Source of the DNA: Methylophaga sp.
GTDB lineage: Bacteria; Pseudomonadota; Gammaproteobacteria; Nitrosococcales; Methylophagaceae
Length of the DNA: 50,000 nt
Assembly: GCA_026988435.1 (NCBI GenBank)
Contig: JALSLH010000056.1
Location: forward strand, 1-50,000
Reading direction: 5' to 3'
The notes below the pieces were generated by a model. That model did no database searches. It was not told the DNA's origin and saw nothing but the letters and a program-made list of their open reading frames with translations. Each line of letters begins with the position of its first letter. Position 1 is the stretch's first letter. Below, one piece after another: positions 8,465 through 16,816 of the stretch. The position numbers were made by a program, and so were the translations under genes.

Positions 8465-8821
8465 ATGAGACATTACGAAATTGTGTTTCTGGTCCACCCT
8501 GACCAGAGCGAGCAAGTGCCTGCTATGATTGAAAAATATACGCAGATCATCACTAGCGATGGGGGTGTTGTACACCGCCAAGAAGACTGGGGTCGCCGTC
8601 AATTGGCTTACCCAATCAATAAAATTCATAAAGCCCATTACATTTTAATGAACGTTGAATGTGGTGTTGCGCAAATGGATGAAATTACTACAGCTTTCCG
8701 TTTTAACGACGCAGTTCTTCGAAATCTTGTTGTATCAATGGATGGGGCAGTTACTGAGCCTTCACCGATGATGCAGAAAGATGATGATGAAAAGCCACGT
8801 CGTCGCGAACGATCTGACTAA
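8465..8821 (+). CDS. rpsF: 30S ribosomal protein S6
   Basis: The 118-residue protein begins [16 protein letters not shown], the hallmark of S6. It also has [10 protein letters not shown] and the F-R-F-N-D-A-V-L-R strand. The tail is charged ([11 protein letters not shown]), as in enteric S6. S6 binds 16S rRNA with S18 in the platform of the small subunit. GAGGAG lies 5 bases before ATG. It heads the rpsF-rpsR-DUF2232-rplI run. No priB gene lies between it and rpsR, unlike E. coli. Confidence 0.98.
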   Translation: MRHYEIVFLVHPDQSEQVPAMIEKYTQIITSDGGVVHRQEDWGRRQLAYPINKIHKAHYILMNVECGVAQMDEITTAFRFNDAVLRNLVVSMDGAVTEPSPMMQKDDDEKPRRRERSD

Positions 8822-8842
8822 CACTTATAAAGGAGCATAAAA

Positions 8843-9070
8843 ATGGCACGTTTTTTTAGACGTAGAAGATTTTGTCGTTTCACCGCTGAAGGTGTTAAAC
8901 AAATCGATTATAAAGATGTAAATTTATTGAAAAATTACATTACAGAAACAGGAAAAATTGTTCCTAGCCGTATTACAGGCACGAAAGCGCGTTACCAGCG
9001 TCAGCTTTCTACTTGTGTAAAACGTGCGCGTTTCTTAGCGTTGATTCCTTATTGCGATATGCATAAGTAA
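8843..9070 (+). CDS. rpsR: 30S ribosomal protein S18
   Basis: The 75-residue protein is the standard S18 length. It has the R-R-R-F-C-R-F start, the D-Y-K-D-V-x-L-L centre and the conserved [15 protein letters not shown] block. S18 pairs with S6 on the 30S platform. The gene lies 21 bases after rpsF with AAAGGAG upstream of its ATG, so the two partners are made together. Confidence 0.98.
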   Translation: MARFFRRRRFCRFTAEGVKQIDYKDVNLLKNYITETGKIVPSRITGTKARYQRQLSTCVKRARFLALIPYCDMHK

Positions 9071-9114
9071 TCAATTCTAACGGATTTTTAAAATACTAAT
9101 TAAAAGGTAGCAGT

Positions 9115-10032
9115 ATGCTGCGAACAATTGCAGTATTTTCAATGAAAGGTGCTTTATATGCCGCAGGCATAATTGCATTATTTTCATTAGCAGCCCTAGT
9201 GTTGCCGCCTTTCAATTACATTGCAAGTGGAATTATCGCGCTCTATACCTTACGGATGGGGCCGAAAGATGGAATAAAGGTTATTGCTTTTTCGACTGTG
9301 ATGCTAACTGTTGTCACAATGCTATTTTCGGATAAAGCCTTTATTTCAGGTGTATTTTTGTTATCAAGTTGGTTACCTGTTTTGGTGGCTAGTTTGGTAT
9401 TGGGTTATACCCGATCATTGGCAGCAAGTTTATTAACTGCGGGTGCTTTGGGAGTTTTGTTTGTTACTGGTATCTATTTGTTTTTACCAGAACCTGCATT
9501 GTGGTGGCAGGAGTTAATGACACCGTTTTGGGATGTAGTCAGTCAGCAGAAAGGCTGGCAGATGAGCCCAGATAAAACGCAGGAAATGGTGGTTGTGTTA
9601 TCAACAATGATGACAGGGCTAGTAGCAGCAAGTTTGGTCATTAATATCGTTATTGGATTATTAATTGGCCGGGCATTGCAAGCAAAATTATACAACCCAG
9701 GTGGTTTTGCAAGTGAGTTTCAGCAGCTTAGCTTAGGCAAGCCAGCAGCTGTGCTAACAGTTGGCTTGATGGCAATTACGATTTTGCCATTGGGGAATGA
9801 GATAGCATTTTTGCGAGAGTGTTTGCCCGTGGTATTAGCTGTATTTGCTTTGCAGGGTTTGTCAGTAGTTCACGCTATTGTCAAAAATCAACAAAAATCA
9901 CTATTTTGGTTAGTGGCTATTTATGCACTACTGATTATTATTCTGCCACAGATGGTAGTGATTCTTGCGGTGATAGGTATTTTGGAACAATGGTTTAATT
10001 TTCGACATCGTTCAGTGAATGATGTTAGTTAA
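9115..10032 (+). CDS. DUF2232 multi-pass membrane protein
   Basis: The 305-residue protein is almost entirely hydrophobic, with about eight membrane segments and a short charged tail. It fits DUF2232 (YybS-like) membrane proteins, which occupy this place between rpsR and rplI in many gammaproteobacteria outside the enterics. Function is unknown. The fold has been compared with substrate-binding S components of ECF transporters, but nothing here names a substrate. It lies 44 bases after rpsR and 33 before rplI on the same strand, so it should be co-transcribed with ribosomal proteins. AAAGGTAG precedes the ATG. Confidence 0.8.
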   Translation: MLRTIAVFSMKGALYAAGIIALFSLAALVLPPFNYIASGIIALYTLRMGPKDGIKVIAFSTVMLTVVTMLFSDKAFISGVFLLSSWLPVLVASLVLGYTRSLAASLLTAGALGVLFVTGIYLFLPEPALWWQELMTPFWDVVSQQKGWQMSPDKTQEMVVVLSTMMTGLVAASLVINIVIGLLIGRALQAKLYNPGGFASEFQQLSLGKPAAVLTVGLMAITILPLGNEIAFLRECLPVVLAVFALQGLSVVHAIVKNQQKSLFWLVAIYALLIIILPQMVVILAVIGILEQWFNFRHRSVNDVS

Positions 10033-10065
10033 CCGCAGTATTAAACTGCGAATGAGGGTAGAACG

Positions 10066-10617
10066 ATGCAAGTTATTTTGCTAGAGAAAGTTCAAAGACT
10101 TGGAAATTTAGGTGATGAAGTAGCCGTTAAATCGGGCTTCGGACGTAACTTCTTAGTGCCAACAGGTAAAGCTTTGCCTGCTAACAACCGTAACCGTGAA
10201 ATCTTTGAAGCACGTCGTGCTGACTTAGAAGCGGCAGCTGCTAAATTGCAAGCCGAAGCAGAACAACGCAAGGTTAAACTTGTTGCTGCAGGCGATGTTA
10301 ACATCAAAGCAAATGCAGGCATTGAAGGCAAATTGTTTGGTTCAGTGGGTGCAGCAGATATTGCTGAACAATTGAATGAAGCTGGTGCCGACATTGAGCG
10401 TAATGAAGTACGTTTACCGGCAGGTCCATTACGTCATACGGGTGAATTTGATATTGATATTCAATTACACTCTGATGTTATTGTGACTGTAAAAGTGAAC
10501 ATCACTTCTGAAGCGCAACTGCTAGCACAAGCTGAAGCTGAATTAGCTGACGCTGCAAAAGCAAAAGCGTTAGAAGAAGCTGAAGAAATCGCAAAAGCGC
10601 AAGAAGACGAAGCTTAG
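10066..10617 (+). CDS. rplI: 50S ribosomal protein L9 with extended C-terminus
   Basis: The N-terminal domain is typical L9: M-Q-V-I-L-L-E, L-G-N-L-G-D-E-V-x-V-K-S-G-F-G-R-N-F-L and P-x-G-K-A-L-P. The long connecting helix and the C-terminal RNA-binding domain follow. L9 binds 23S rRNA near L1 and helps keep the reading frame. At 183 residues it is about 35 longer than E. coli L9. The extra tail is alanine-, glutamate- and lysine-rich and looks like a charged helix or disordered tail. A hairpin follows 12 bases after the stop. Confidence 0.97.
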   Translation: MQVILLEKVQRLGNLGDEVAVKSGFGRNFLVPTGKALPANNRNREIFEARRADLEAAAAKLQAEAEQRKVKLVAAGDVNIKANAGIEGKLFGSVGAADIAEQLNEAGADIERNEVRLPAGPLRHTGEFDIDIQLHSDVIVTVKVNITSEAQLLAQAEAELADAAKAKALEEAEEIAKAQEDEA

Positions 10618-10629
10618 TAAAAAATGATT

Positions 10630-10653
10630 GGAGTTGCACGAAAGTGCAGCTCC
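10630..10653 (+). terminator. Hairpin after rplI, possible terminator
   Basis: A 10-bp stem (10630-10639 with 10644-10653, one G-U pair) closes a GAAA tetraloop. Only a short broken run of T follows, so termination may be partial. It separates the ribosomal genes from dnaB. Confidence 0.5.
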
Positions 10654-10703
10654 ATCAATTTAAGTTGTAGTTGGACGGATGTGTCGAGTTGAAACCTAGT
10701 TAT

Positions 10704-10732
10704 TTGACTTGGTGTATACTTAAAATTATTTT
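10704..10732 (+). promoter_or_regulatory. Possible promoter for dnaB
   Basis: TTGACT (10704-10709) and TATTTT (10727-10732) are 17 bases apart. A TATACT at 10715-10720 is an alternative -10 with a poorer -35. It lies downstream of the rplI hairpin and about 100 bases before the dnaB GTG. Confidence 0.35.
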
Positions 10733-10734
10733 TT

Positions 10735-10784
10735 GTCATTCCCGCTAAAAGCTATCGAAACGTAGTAACCGCAGGATCAATGAC
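10735..10784. repeat. Degenerate inverted repeat before dnaB
   Basis: The arms GTCATTCCCGC (10735-10745) and GCAGGATCAATGAC (10771-10784) are imperfect inverted copies, with GTCATT/AATGAC exact. The sequence resembles the GTCATTCCCGC-type intergenic repeats found in many proteobacteria and is probably a decayed copy. Confidence 0.4.
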
Positions 10785-10828
10785 GGTTATTATTTAGTTG
10801 ATTCTTATCAAAAACTTTAAGGTGAACC

Positions 10829-12271
10829 GTGGAAGATATAAGCTATCCTGAATCCTATACGGATACTGCCACCGAGGCACTTAAAGTCCCCCCCCATTCT
10901 GTTGAAGCCGAGCAATCTGTGCTGGGCGGCCTACTGTTAGATAATAACAGCTGGGATAAAATTGCTGATGTATTAGTTGAATCAGATTTTTATCGCCACG
11001 ACCATCGTTTGATCTTCCGTGCAATTACCCAATTATTTGAGAAAGCTGAGCCTGTTGATGTGATCACTCTGGCCGAATGGCATGATAGCCGCGGTGAGTT
11101 AGAAGAAGTCGGTGAATTAGCTTATCTCGGTATGTTAGCCAGAGATACCCCGACAGCGGCTAACATTATTGCTTATGCAACTATTGTTAGAGAACGTTCA
11201 GTCCTTCGCCAACTCATTGCGGTGGGTGGTGCTATTTCAAGCGCAGCATTTAATCCAGAAGGGCTTGATAGCGATGAAATGCTGGATAAAGCAGAGCAAC
11301 AAGTGCTTGCTATTGCTGAAAAAAGTGTTAACCGTGGTGGTGGCTTCATTCAAGTCAAAGAAGTATTAAGTAAGGTTGTTGACCGCATTGATACCCTGTT
11401 TGAGCAAGATAGCCCGATCACAGGATTATCTAGTGGCTTTACTGATTTTGATATGCAAACAGCTGGATTGCAACCTGCCGACTTAGTGATTGTCGCTGGG
11501 CGTCCATCAATGGGTAAAACGACTTTTGCAATGAACTTAGCTGAACATGCTGCAATAAAAAGTAAACAGCCTGTTGCCGTTTTTAGTATGGAGATGCCGG
11601 CTGATTCATTAGCGATGCGTATGCTGTCATCATTAGGTCAAATTGACCAACATCGCCTACGTACGGGTAAATTAAATGACGATGATTGGCCGCGTTTAAC
11701 ATCAGCGATCGCTTTGCTAAATGAAGCTCCTTTATTTATTGATGATACACCCGCATTATCGGTGACAGAGTTGCGTGCTCGCGCCCGCCGCTTAAAACGT
11801 GACCATGGCTTAAGTTTAATTGTGATCGATTATATTCAGCTTATGCAAGGCAGTGGTAAAGCCAATGAAAATCGCACCACGGAAGTATCGGAAATTTCAC
11901 GCGGACTTAAAGCCTTAGCAAAAGAATTAGATGTACCCGTTGTGGCCTTGTCACAGTTAAACCGAAGTTTAGAGCAGCGACCGAATAAGCGACCAATTAT
12001 GTCTGATTTACGTGAATCAGGTGCGATTGAGCAAGATGCAGATTTAATCGTATTTATCTATAGAGATGAAGTCTATAACGAAGATTCACCTGAAAAAGGT
12101 AAAGCAGAAATCAATATTGCCAAGCAACGTAATGGCCCAATCGGGACGGTTGCTCTAACATTCCAAGGTAAATATACGCGTTTTGAAAATTTTGCTTATA
12201 ATAATTATGATGACTATGACACGGGCGCAGGATACGATAATAATGCTCAAGTGGGCTTTAACGGAGAGTAG
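10829..12271 (+). CDS. dnaB: Replicative DNA helicase DnaB
   Basis: The 480-residue protein matches DnaB, the hexameric 5'-to-3' helicase at the replication fork. The N-terminal domain begins P-P-H-S-V-E-A-E-Q-S-V-L-G-G. The RecA-type motor has Walker A G-R-P-S-M-G-K-T-T, the S-M-E-M-P motif, Walker B L-I-V-I-D-Y-I-Q-L-M, and the S-Q-L-N-R-S-L-E-x-R and D-L-R-E-S-G-A-I-E-Q-D-A-D arginine-finger regions. The start is GTG at 10829 after TAAGGTGAACC. It runs 2 bases into alr. A dciA-type loader gene is at 39583-40023. Confidence 0.98.
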   Translation: MEDISYPESYTDTATEALKVPPHSVEAEQSVLGGLLLDNNSWDKIADVLVESDFYRHDHRLIFRAITQLFEKAEPVDVITLAEWHDSRGELEEVGELAYLGMLARDTPTAANIIAYATIVRERSVLRQLIAVGGAISSAAFNPEGLDSDEMLDKAEQQVLAIAEKSVNRGGGFIQVKEVLSKVVDRIDTLFEQDSPITGLSSGFTDFDMQTAGLQPADLVIVAGRPSMGKTTFAMNLAEHAAIKSKQPVAVFSMEMPADSLAMRMLSSLGQIDQHRLRTGKLNDDDWPRLTSAIALLNEAPLFIDDTPALSVTELRARARRLKRDHGLSLIVIDYIQLMQGSGKANENRTTEVSEISRGLKALAKELDVPVVALSQLNRSLEQRPNKRPIMSDLRESGAIEQDADLIVFIYRDEVYNEDSPEKGKAEINIAKQRNGPIGTVALTFQGKYTRFENFAYNNYDDYDTGAGYDNNAQVGFNGE

Positions 12272-12273
12272 TC

Positions 12274-13368
12274 GTGCAGTCATATCCTGTTGCTCATATT
12301 GATTTAATCGCACTCAAGCATAATTTAGCACGCGTTAGACATTTTGCACCTAATAGTAAAGTAATGTCGGTTGTTAAAGCGAATGCTTATGGTCATGGCA
12401 TGGTCGATATTGCCCGAGCATTAGAAAATAGTGATGCTTTTTGTGTTGCACGACTATCAGAGGCATTACAATTACGAGATGCCGGAATTCAGCAAGCAAT
12501 TGTCATATTAGAAGGCGTTAATACCACAGCAGAATTGCAGGTAGCAGCAGAGAATGATTTATCATTGGTATTTAATTCTTTAATACAGATTCAATTAGCA
12601 ACTGTAACGACACTAAGCAAGCCATTAAAGTTTTGTTGGATTATGATAGAAACAGGTATGCATCGACTCGGTGTGCAAGCCGATAAGATTGATATTGCAT
12701 TACAAAATGTTGCCCGATCAGATAATTTTATAGATCCAGTTGGTTTGATGAGTCATTTTGCCAATGCTGATTTGATTGGAGATACTCGAAACCAGCAGCA
12801 ACTTACCAGGCTTAAACAGTGTGCACAGAAATATGAAGTCCCTTTGAGCATGGCCAACTCTGCTGGAATTCTCGCTTTTCCGGAGAGTCATTGCGACTGG
12901 GTTCGTCCCGGTATTATGCTATATGGTTCTTCTCCTTTCTCGGAAAAGTCAGCAAGAAGTTTATACTTGAAATCCGTTATGCGCTTAAGTGCTTCTATAA
13001 TTTCAATTCAGAACCTGCAGGCGGGAGATGAGGTGGGTTATGGCGGTGACTGGACTGCTGAAAAGGCAACACGAGTAGGTGTTGTCAGTATAGGCTATGG
13101 TGATGGTTATCCAAGACAGCTATCTAACGAGGGAACTGTCATGATGGAAGGAAAAGTGATTCCTATTCTAGGGCGGATTTCGATGGATATGATTACGGTT
13201 GATTTGACACTTGTAGCAGGAGCAAAAGTGGGAAGTGAAGTGCTATTATGGGGTGGAAGTTATGTGCATATTGATAATATTGCCGAACAGATTGATACCA
13301 TTTCCTATGAATTATTAAGCCAGATAAATGAACGTGTAAGCCGTGAGTACCATCATGGCGAAGGTTAA
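12274..13368 (+). CDS. alr: Alanine racemase
   Basis: The 364-residue protein converts L-alanine to D-alanine for peptidoglycan. The PLP lysine lies in V-V-K-A-N-A-Y-G-H-G near residue 34. The second catalytic tyrosine lies in G-Y-G-D-G-Y-P-R, and G-R-I-S-M-D-M-I-T-V-D follows as in the family. It begins with GTG at 12274 after ACGGAGAG and lies 2 bases after dnaB. D-alanine made here feeds the Ddl and MurF enzymes encoded in the same window. Confidence 0.97.
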   Translation: MQSYPVAHIDLIALKHNLARVRHFAPNSKVMSVVKANAYGHGMVDIARALENSDAFCVARLSEALQLRDAGIQQAIVILEGVNTTAELQVAAENDLSLVFNSLIQIQLATVTTLSKPLKFCWIMIETGMHRLGVQADKIDIALQNVARSDNFIDPVGLMSHFANADLIGDTRNQQQLTRLKQCAQKYEVPLSMANSAGILAFPESHCDWVRPGIMLYGSSPFSEKSARSLYLKSVMRLSASIISIQNLQAGDEVGYGGDWTAEKATRVGVVSIGYGDGYPRQLSNEGTVMMEGKVIPILGRISMDMITVDLTLVAGAKVGSEVLLWGGSYVHIDNIAEQIDTISYELLSQINERVSREYHHGEG

Positions 13369-14737
13369 ACGTGTTTATAGCTGCAAAGATTGTGGAGCAC
13401 AAACGCCACAATGGGCAGGGCGATGTGGTGAGTGTGGTGCATGGAATAGCTTGCAAGAGGAAGTACAATCGCCAACATCATCAGCGAGTATAGAAACGAT
13501 TGTTCGCCATACAGGTTATTCTGGTGAGCAGAAAAATGATGTGCAATCGCTTCGTGAAGTCACATCAGAACAAGCTGTGCGTTGGACAACGGGCTTAACA
13601 GAATTAGATAGGGTTTTAGGTGGAGGTTTAGTCACTGGATCAGTCGTATTAATTGGCGGTGACCCGGGTATTGGAAAATCGACATTATTATTACAAGCCA
13701 TGGCTAAAATGGCGCAAACAAGTGGAATAAGCCCCTTATATATTAGTGGTGAAGAATCACTACAACAGATTCGACTGCGCGCCGAACGCCTTAACTTAGA
13801 ACAAACACCGCTAGATCTTCTCGCTGAAACACATACGGAACAAATAATCGCTGTAGCAAAAGAACGCAAACCGCAAGTGGTGGTGATTGATTCTATTCAA
13901 ACTGTCTTCACAGAGTTATTACAGTCGGCACCGGGCACAGTGGCGCAAGTGCGAGAAAGTGCCGCTCAGTTAGTACGTTTTGCTAAATCAAGTGGCACGA
14001 CATTAATTTTAGTTGGGCATGTGACTAAACAGGGTGCATTAGCCGGCCCTCGCGTATTAGAGCATATGGTTGATACCGTATTGTATTTTGAAGGTGATAG
14101 CTCAACACGCTTTAGAATTCTACGAGCCGTTAAAAATAGATTTGGTGCAGTTAATGAGCTAGGTGTCTTTGCCATGACTGAATTGGGTTTAAAAGAAATA
14201 AGCAACCCTTCTGCTATCTTTTTGTCACGTGGTGATGCACCACTTGCAGGTAGCTTAGTTACCGTCATTCGAGAAGGCAGTCGACCGATGTTAGTTGAGG
14301 TTCAAGCCTTGGTGGATGAAAGCCCTTTAGGTAATCCGAGGCGTGTTTGTGTAGGCTTAGATCAAAACCGTTTGGCGATGCTTTTGGCTGTGTTACACCG
14401 CCATGGTGGTGTAACTTGTAGCGATCAAGATGTATTTATTAATGTAGTAGGTGGTGTCAAACTGAGCGAAACTGGAGCTGATTTAGCTATATTAGCCGCT
14501 GTGTTATCAAGTCTTAGAAATAAAGCGATTGCTAGTGACTGGATTATTTTTGGTGAAGTAGGCCTAACAGGAGAAATTCGCCCCGTGCAAGCTGGGGAGG
14601 AGCGTATTCATGACGCGGCCAAACATGGTTTTACTTATGCGATAGTACCAAAAGCGAATGCGCCTCGCAAAGCAATTAAAGGTATTAAAGTGATTGCCGT
14701 ACAGCACTTATCAGAAGCAATTGATGCGTTGAAGTAA
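13355..14737 (+). CDS. radA: DNA repair protein RadA
   Basis: The 460-residue protein has the N-terminal zinc finger C-K-D-C ... C-G-E-C, Walker A G-G-D-P-G-I-G-K-S-T and the RadA-specific K-N-R-F-G. A C-terminal Lon-like domain follows. RadA is a RecA-related branch-migration helicase used in recombination. The ATG at 13355 was chosen because M-A-K-V-K-R aligns with the family start. An in-frame GTG 12 bases earlier is possible. The gene begins inside the last 14 bases of alr. A palindromic repeat follows directly after the stop. Confidence 0.97.
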   Translation: MAKVKRVYSCKDCGAQTPQWAGRCGECGAWNSLQEEVQSPTSSASIETIVRHTGYSGEQKNDVQSLREVTSEQAVRWTTGLTELDRVLGGGLVTGSVVLIGGDPGIGKSTLLLQAMAKMAQTSGISPLYISGEESLQQIRLRAERLNLEQTPLDLLAETHTEQIIAVAKERKPQVVVIDSIQTVFTELLQSAPGTVAQVRESAAQLVRFAKSSGTTLILVGHVTKQGALAGPRVLEHMVDTVLYFEGDSSTRFRILRAVKNRFGAVNELGVFAMTELGLKEISNPSAIFLSRGDAPLAGSLVTVIREGSRPMLVEVQALVDESPLGNPRRVCVGLDQNRLAMLLAVLHRHGGVTCSDQDVFINVVGGVKLSETGADLAILAAVLSSLRNKAIASDWIIFGEVGLTGEIRPVQAGEERIHDAAKHGFTYAIVPKANAPRKAIKGIKVIAVQHLSEAIDALK

Positions 14738-14742
14738 CCACA

Positions 14743-14915
14743 CATCGTGTTCATCTTCTACTCCATTCCTGCGTTATTTTCGTACTCAAATGGTTATATT
14801 CATGGATGAAAAGTATGCCAAAAATGCAGGAGTAATTTTTGGTCACATATTATTATATGCTCACATTTTCCGTGCGAAAATGCCTTGTTATGAAGTAGAA
14901 TATAAACACGCTGAG
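14743..14915. repeat. Palindromic element, copy A (between radA and the PilZ gene)
   Basis: The outer arms (about 14743-14787 and 14870-14913) are imperfect inverted copies sharing CGTGTT, TTCTACT, CAT and TTTTCG blocks. The right 73 bases (14843-14915) are about 80 percent identical by eye to 45515-45587, and 14773-14791 matches 45494-45512. A perfect inner hairpin CATTTTC-CGTGC-GAAAATG lies at about 14864-14882. The element fills the gap between convergent genes and could act as a two-way terminator. Confidence 0.7.
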
Positions 14916-14936
14916 TAGTTACAGAATAAACTGTGT

Positions 14937-15317
14937 TTAGCTATTTATTAATGCCGATAATTCTCGATGAAGTAATTTCTCATCACCTAAATTAAGTTCA
15001 ACCAAACGTTTTAAATGGCTAATGCTATCGAGATCAATATGTTCACAGAGGAAGCCTACAGAATTATTATCAAGATGGGCGACAGAAGCATACATATTGA
15101 TAACTAATTCTGCATTTTCCAATAGAAGATCAATTTTATATTTATCATGCATCGCACCTTGCCAGCTATCGGGAATGCTTATTAAAATTCCCTTTAGTGA
15201 TATATCAATGACATCACAGTTAAGATGTAAATCACCTGTATAAGCTTTAATATGTGCCGTGGCAGGGAAGGGAATACGACTGAAACGGCGGCGTTCATCA
15301 AATTGAGTATTCGGCAT
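14937..15317 (-). CDS. PilZ-domain protein (c-di-GMP receptor candidate)
   Basis: The protein has about 126 residues and is a single PilZ domain. The R-R-R-F-S-R motif near the N-terminus and D-I-S-L-K-G about 30 residues later form the c-di-GMP binding site (RxxxR and D/NxSxxG). PilZ proteins change partner activity when they bind c-di-GMP. No GGDEF or EAL protein is in the window. I chose the ATG at 15317 because GAGA lies upstream; an in-frame ATG at 15329 would add four residues. The gene converges on radA across palindromic copy A and diverges from the HemJ-like gene. Confidence 0.9.
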   Translation of the reverse strand: MPNTQFDERRRFSRIPFPATAHIKAYTGDLHLNCDVIDISLKGILISIPDSWQGAMHDKYKIDLLLENAELVINMYASVAHLDNNSVGFLCEHIDLDSISHLKRLVELNLGDEKLLHRELSALINS

Positions 15318-15382
15318 GCTTGTTCTCATGTAATATTAGTGCAATGTGAATAATAACACCGATTTTCTTAAAGGAGAAAACA

Positions 15383-15808
15383 ATGCTCTGGGCTAAAGCC
15401 TTTCATATTATATTTGTGGTGACATGGTTTGCGGCACTATTTTATTTGCCACGTCTGTTTGTTTATCACGCAGAGTGCAATGATCAAGCAGGCAATGAAC
15501 GCTTCAAAGTGATGGAACGAAAATTATATCGAGGAATTATGACGCCTAGCGCCATTTTAACCTTTATTTTTGGTGCATGGACGCTTAGCTATTATTCATT
15601 AGAGCAGATCTCAGCTATGCATTGGCTACATGCTAAATTATTACTCGTAGCAATACTTTATGGCTATCATGGTTATTGTGGAAAATTATTAAAACAGTTT
15701 AGCAAAGATGAAAATACACGCTCACATGTATTTTATCGTTGGTTTAATGAATTTCCTGTTTTTATTCTAATCGCTGTTGTTATTTTGGTGATCGTTAAAC
15801 CCTTTTAA
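15383..15808 (+). CDS. hemJ: HemJ-like protoporphyrinogen IX oxidase
   Basis: The 141-residue membrane protein fits the UPF0093/HemJ family. It has four hydrophobic segments, a histidine in the first (K-A-F-H-I-I-F), L-P-R-L-F-V-Y-H at the end of the first helix pair, and W-L-H-A-K-L-L-L carrying the conserved lysine. HemJ oxidises protoporphyrinogen IX in haem synthesis in bacteria lacking HemG and HemY. AAAGGAG precedes the ATG. The stop overlaps by four bases with the stop of the convergent BON lipoprotein gene. Confidence 0.88.
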   Translation: MLWAKAFHIIFVVTWFAALFYLPRLFVYHAECNDQAGNERFKVMERKLYRGIMTPSAILTFIFGAWTLSYYSLEQISAMHWLHAKLLLVAILYGYHGYCGKLLKQFSKDENTRSHVFYRWFNEFPVFILIAVVILVIVKPF

Positions 15809-16380
15809 TCCGTGTATTCGAATAGCTTAACAACACGTTGCACACCAGCAGATTGAGTAACTACTAGAATGGCTTGATCCGCTTCTGCACGGCTGATAAT
15901 CCCCATTAAATAAACAATGCCGTGTTCGGTTACCACTTTAATATTTAGAGGATTAACCCCTTTTTCAGCCGTTAATTTTGCTTTTATTTTTGAGGTGATC
16001 CAGGTGTCACTACTGCGTGAAGGTAGTGAACTCGGTGCGGCAATAATTAATTCATTAAAAATGCGGCGAACTTTTGGAAGTGATTTTACGATATCTCCAA
16101 CTTGTTGTTTTAGTGATTCGGTAGGGGTTTCACCAGAAATCAATACCAAACCATTATAACTTGTGACATTAATATGACTTTGATCATAAATATTTTTGTT
16201 CTTATAAATGGCTGCAGAAGCCTTAAATTCAGTGCCTTGATCATCGATAACTGTGCCAGTAGTGCGTCGATCTGCTGCAACTGATGCACCTGTTGCGGCA
16301 CCGGTGACAACGGCTGTAGCACAGCTTTGTAATAGCACTGATGATAATAAAATAAGTAATATGAATTTATATTTTTGCAT
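15805..16380 (-). CDS. Outer-membrane lipoprotein with two BON domains (DolP/YraP-like)
   Basis: The 191-residue protein starts M-Q-K-Y-K-F, with a hydrophobic stretch and a lipobox L-Q-S-C (Cys20). A Gly/Ala/Thr segment follows (A-T-A-V-V-T-G-A-A-T-G), then two BON domains with V-x-L-I-S-G-E-T and I-V-Y-L-M-G-I-I strands. This is the DolP (YraP) layout, an outer-membrane lipoprotein needed for envelope integrity. The start at 16380 is supported by TAGGAAAA 8 bases upstream; an upstream in-frame ATG at 16434 would put 18 basic residues before the signal. It lies near yraN and lpoA, as in E. coli. Confidence 0.9.
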   Translation of the reverse strand: MQKYKFILLILLSSVLLQSCATAVVTGAATGASVAADRRTTGTVIDDQGTEFKASAAIYKNKNIYDQSHINVTSYNGLVLISGETPTESLKQQVGDIVKSLPKVRRIFNELIIAAPSSLPSRSSDTWITSKIKAKLTAEKGVNPLNIKVVTEHGIVYLMGIISRAEADQAILVVTQSAGVQRVVKLFEYTD

Positions 16381-16456
16381 GGTTATTTTCCTACGTAATT
16401 TTTTATTGAGTATATACCTAATATGTCTGAACATATAGGGGCTTAACTAGTTCATA

Positions 16457-16816
16457 TTAATTTAACTGAAAAGCATTTTTTATCCAGGTGATTTCTGGTT
16501 TATCGCTATTTTGCACAGGCATTATTGCAATAACATCAAAGCGATAATCAAAATAATCATTCTTAGATTGCTGCAAATAATGTTCAGCCGTTGTAATAAT
16601 TTTCACTTGTTTTTTATGATCAATGCTTTCAAGTGCACTACCAAAGCGCGCATTTTTTCGATAGCGCACTTCAACAAAAACGAGCGTTTGTTGATCTTGC
16701 ATAATTAGGTCAATTTCACCACGGCGGCAATGATAATTTTGGTCTATTAATGTGAGGTTCTGTTTTTGTAAGTACTGGCTTGCAAGCGCTTCAGCTTGTT
16801 TGCCCAAATTATTCAT
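16457..16816 (-). CDS. yraN: UPF0102 / YraN-family nuclease-like protein
   Basis: The 119-residue protein is YraN length. It has the family pattern G-K-Q-A-E-A-L-A-x-x-Y-L, N-Y-H-C-R-R-G-E-I-D-L-I-M-Q-D and L-V-F-V-E-V-R-Y-R. The E-I-D ... E-V-R spacing matches the restriction-endonuclease-like active site of the family. Its cell role is not settled. The ATG overlaps the lpoA stop by four bases, so it is translated with lpoA. Confidence 0.95.
   Translation of the reverse strand: MNNLGKQAEALASQYLQKQNLTLIDQNYHCRRGEIDLIMQDQQTLVFVEVRYRKNARFGSALESIDHKKQVKIITTAEHYLQQSKNDYFDYRFDVIAIMPVQNSDKPEITWIKNAFQLN

Noticed and set aside
8821-8843. priB gene between rpsF and rpsR
   Set aside because: Only 21 bases separate the two genes.
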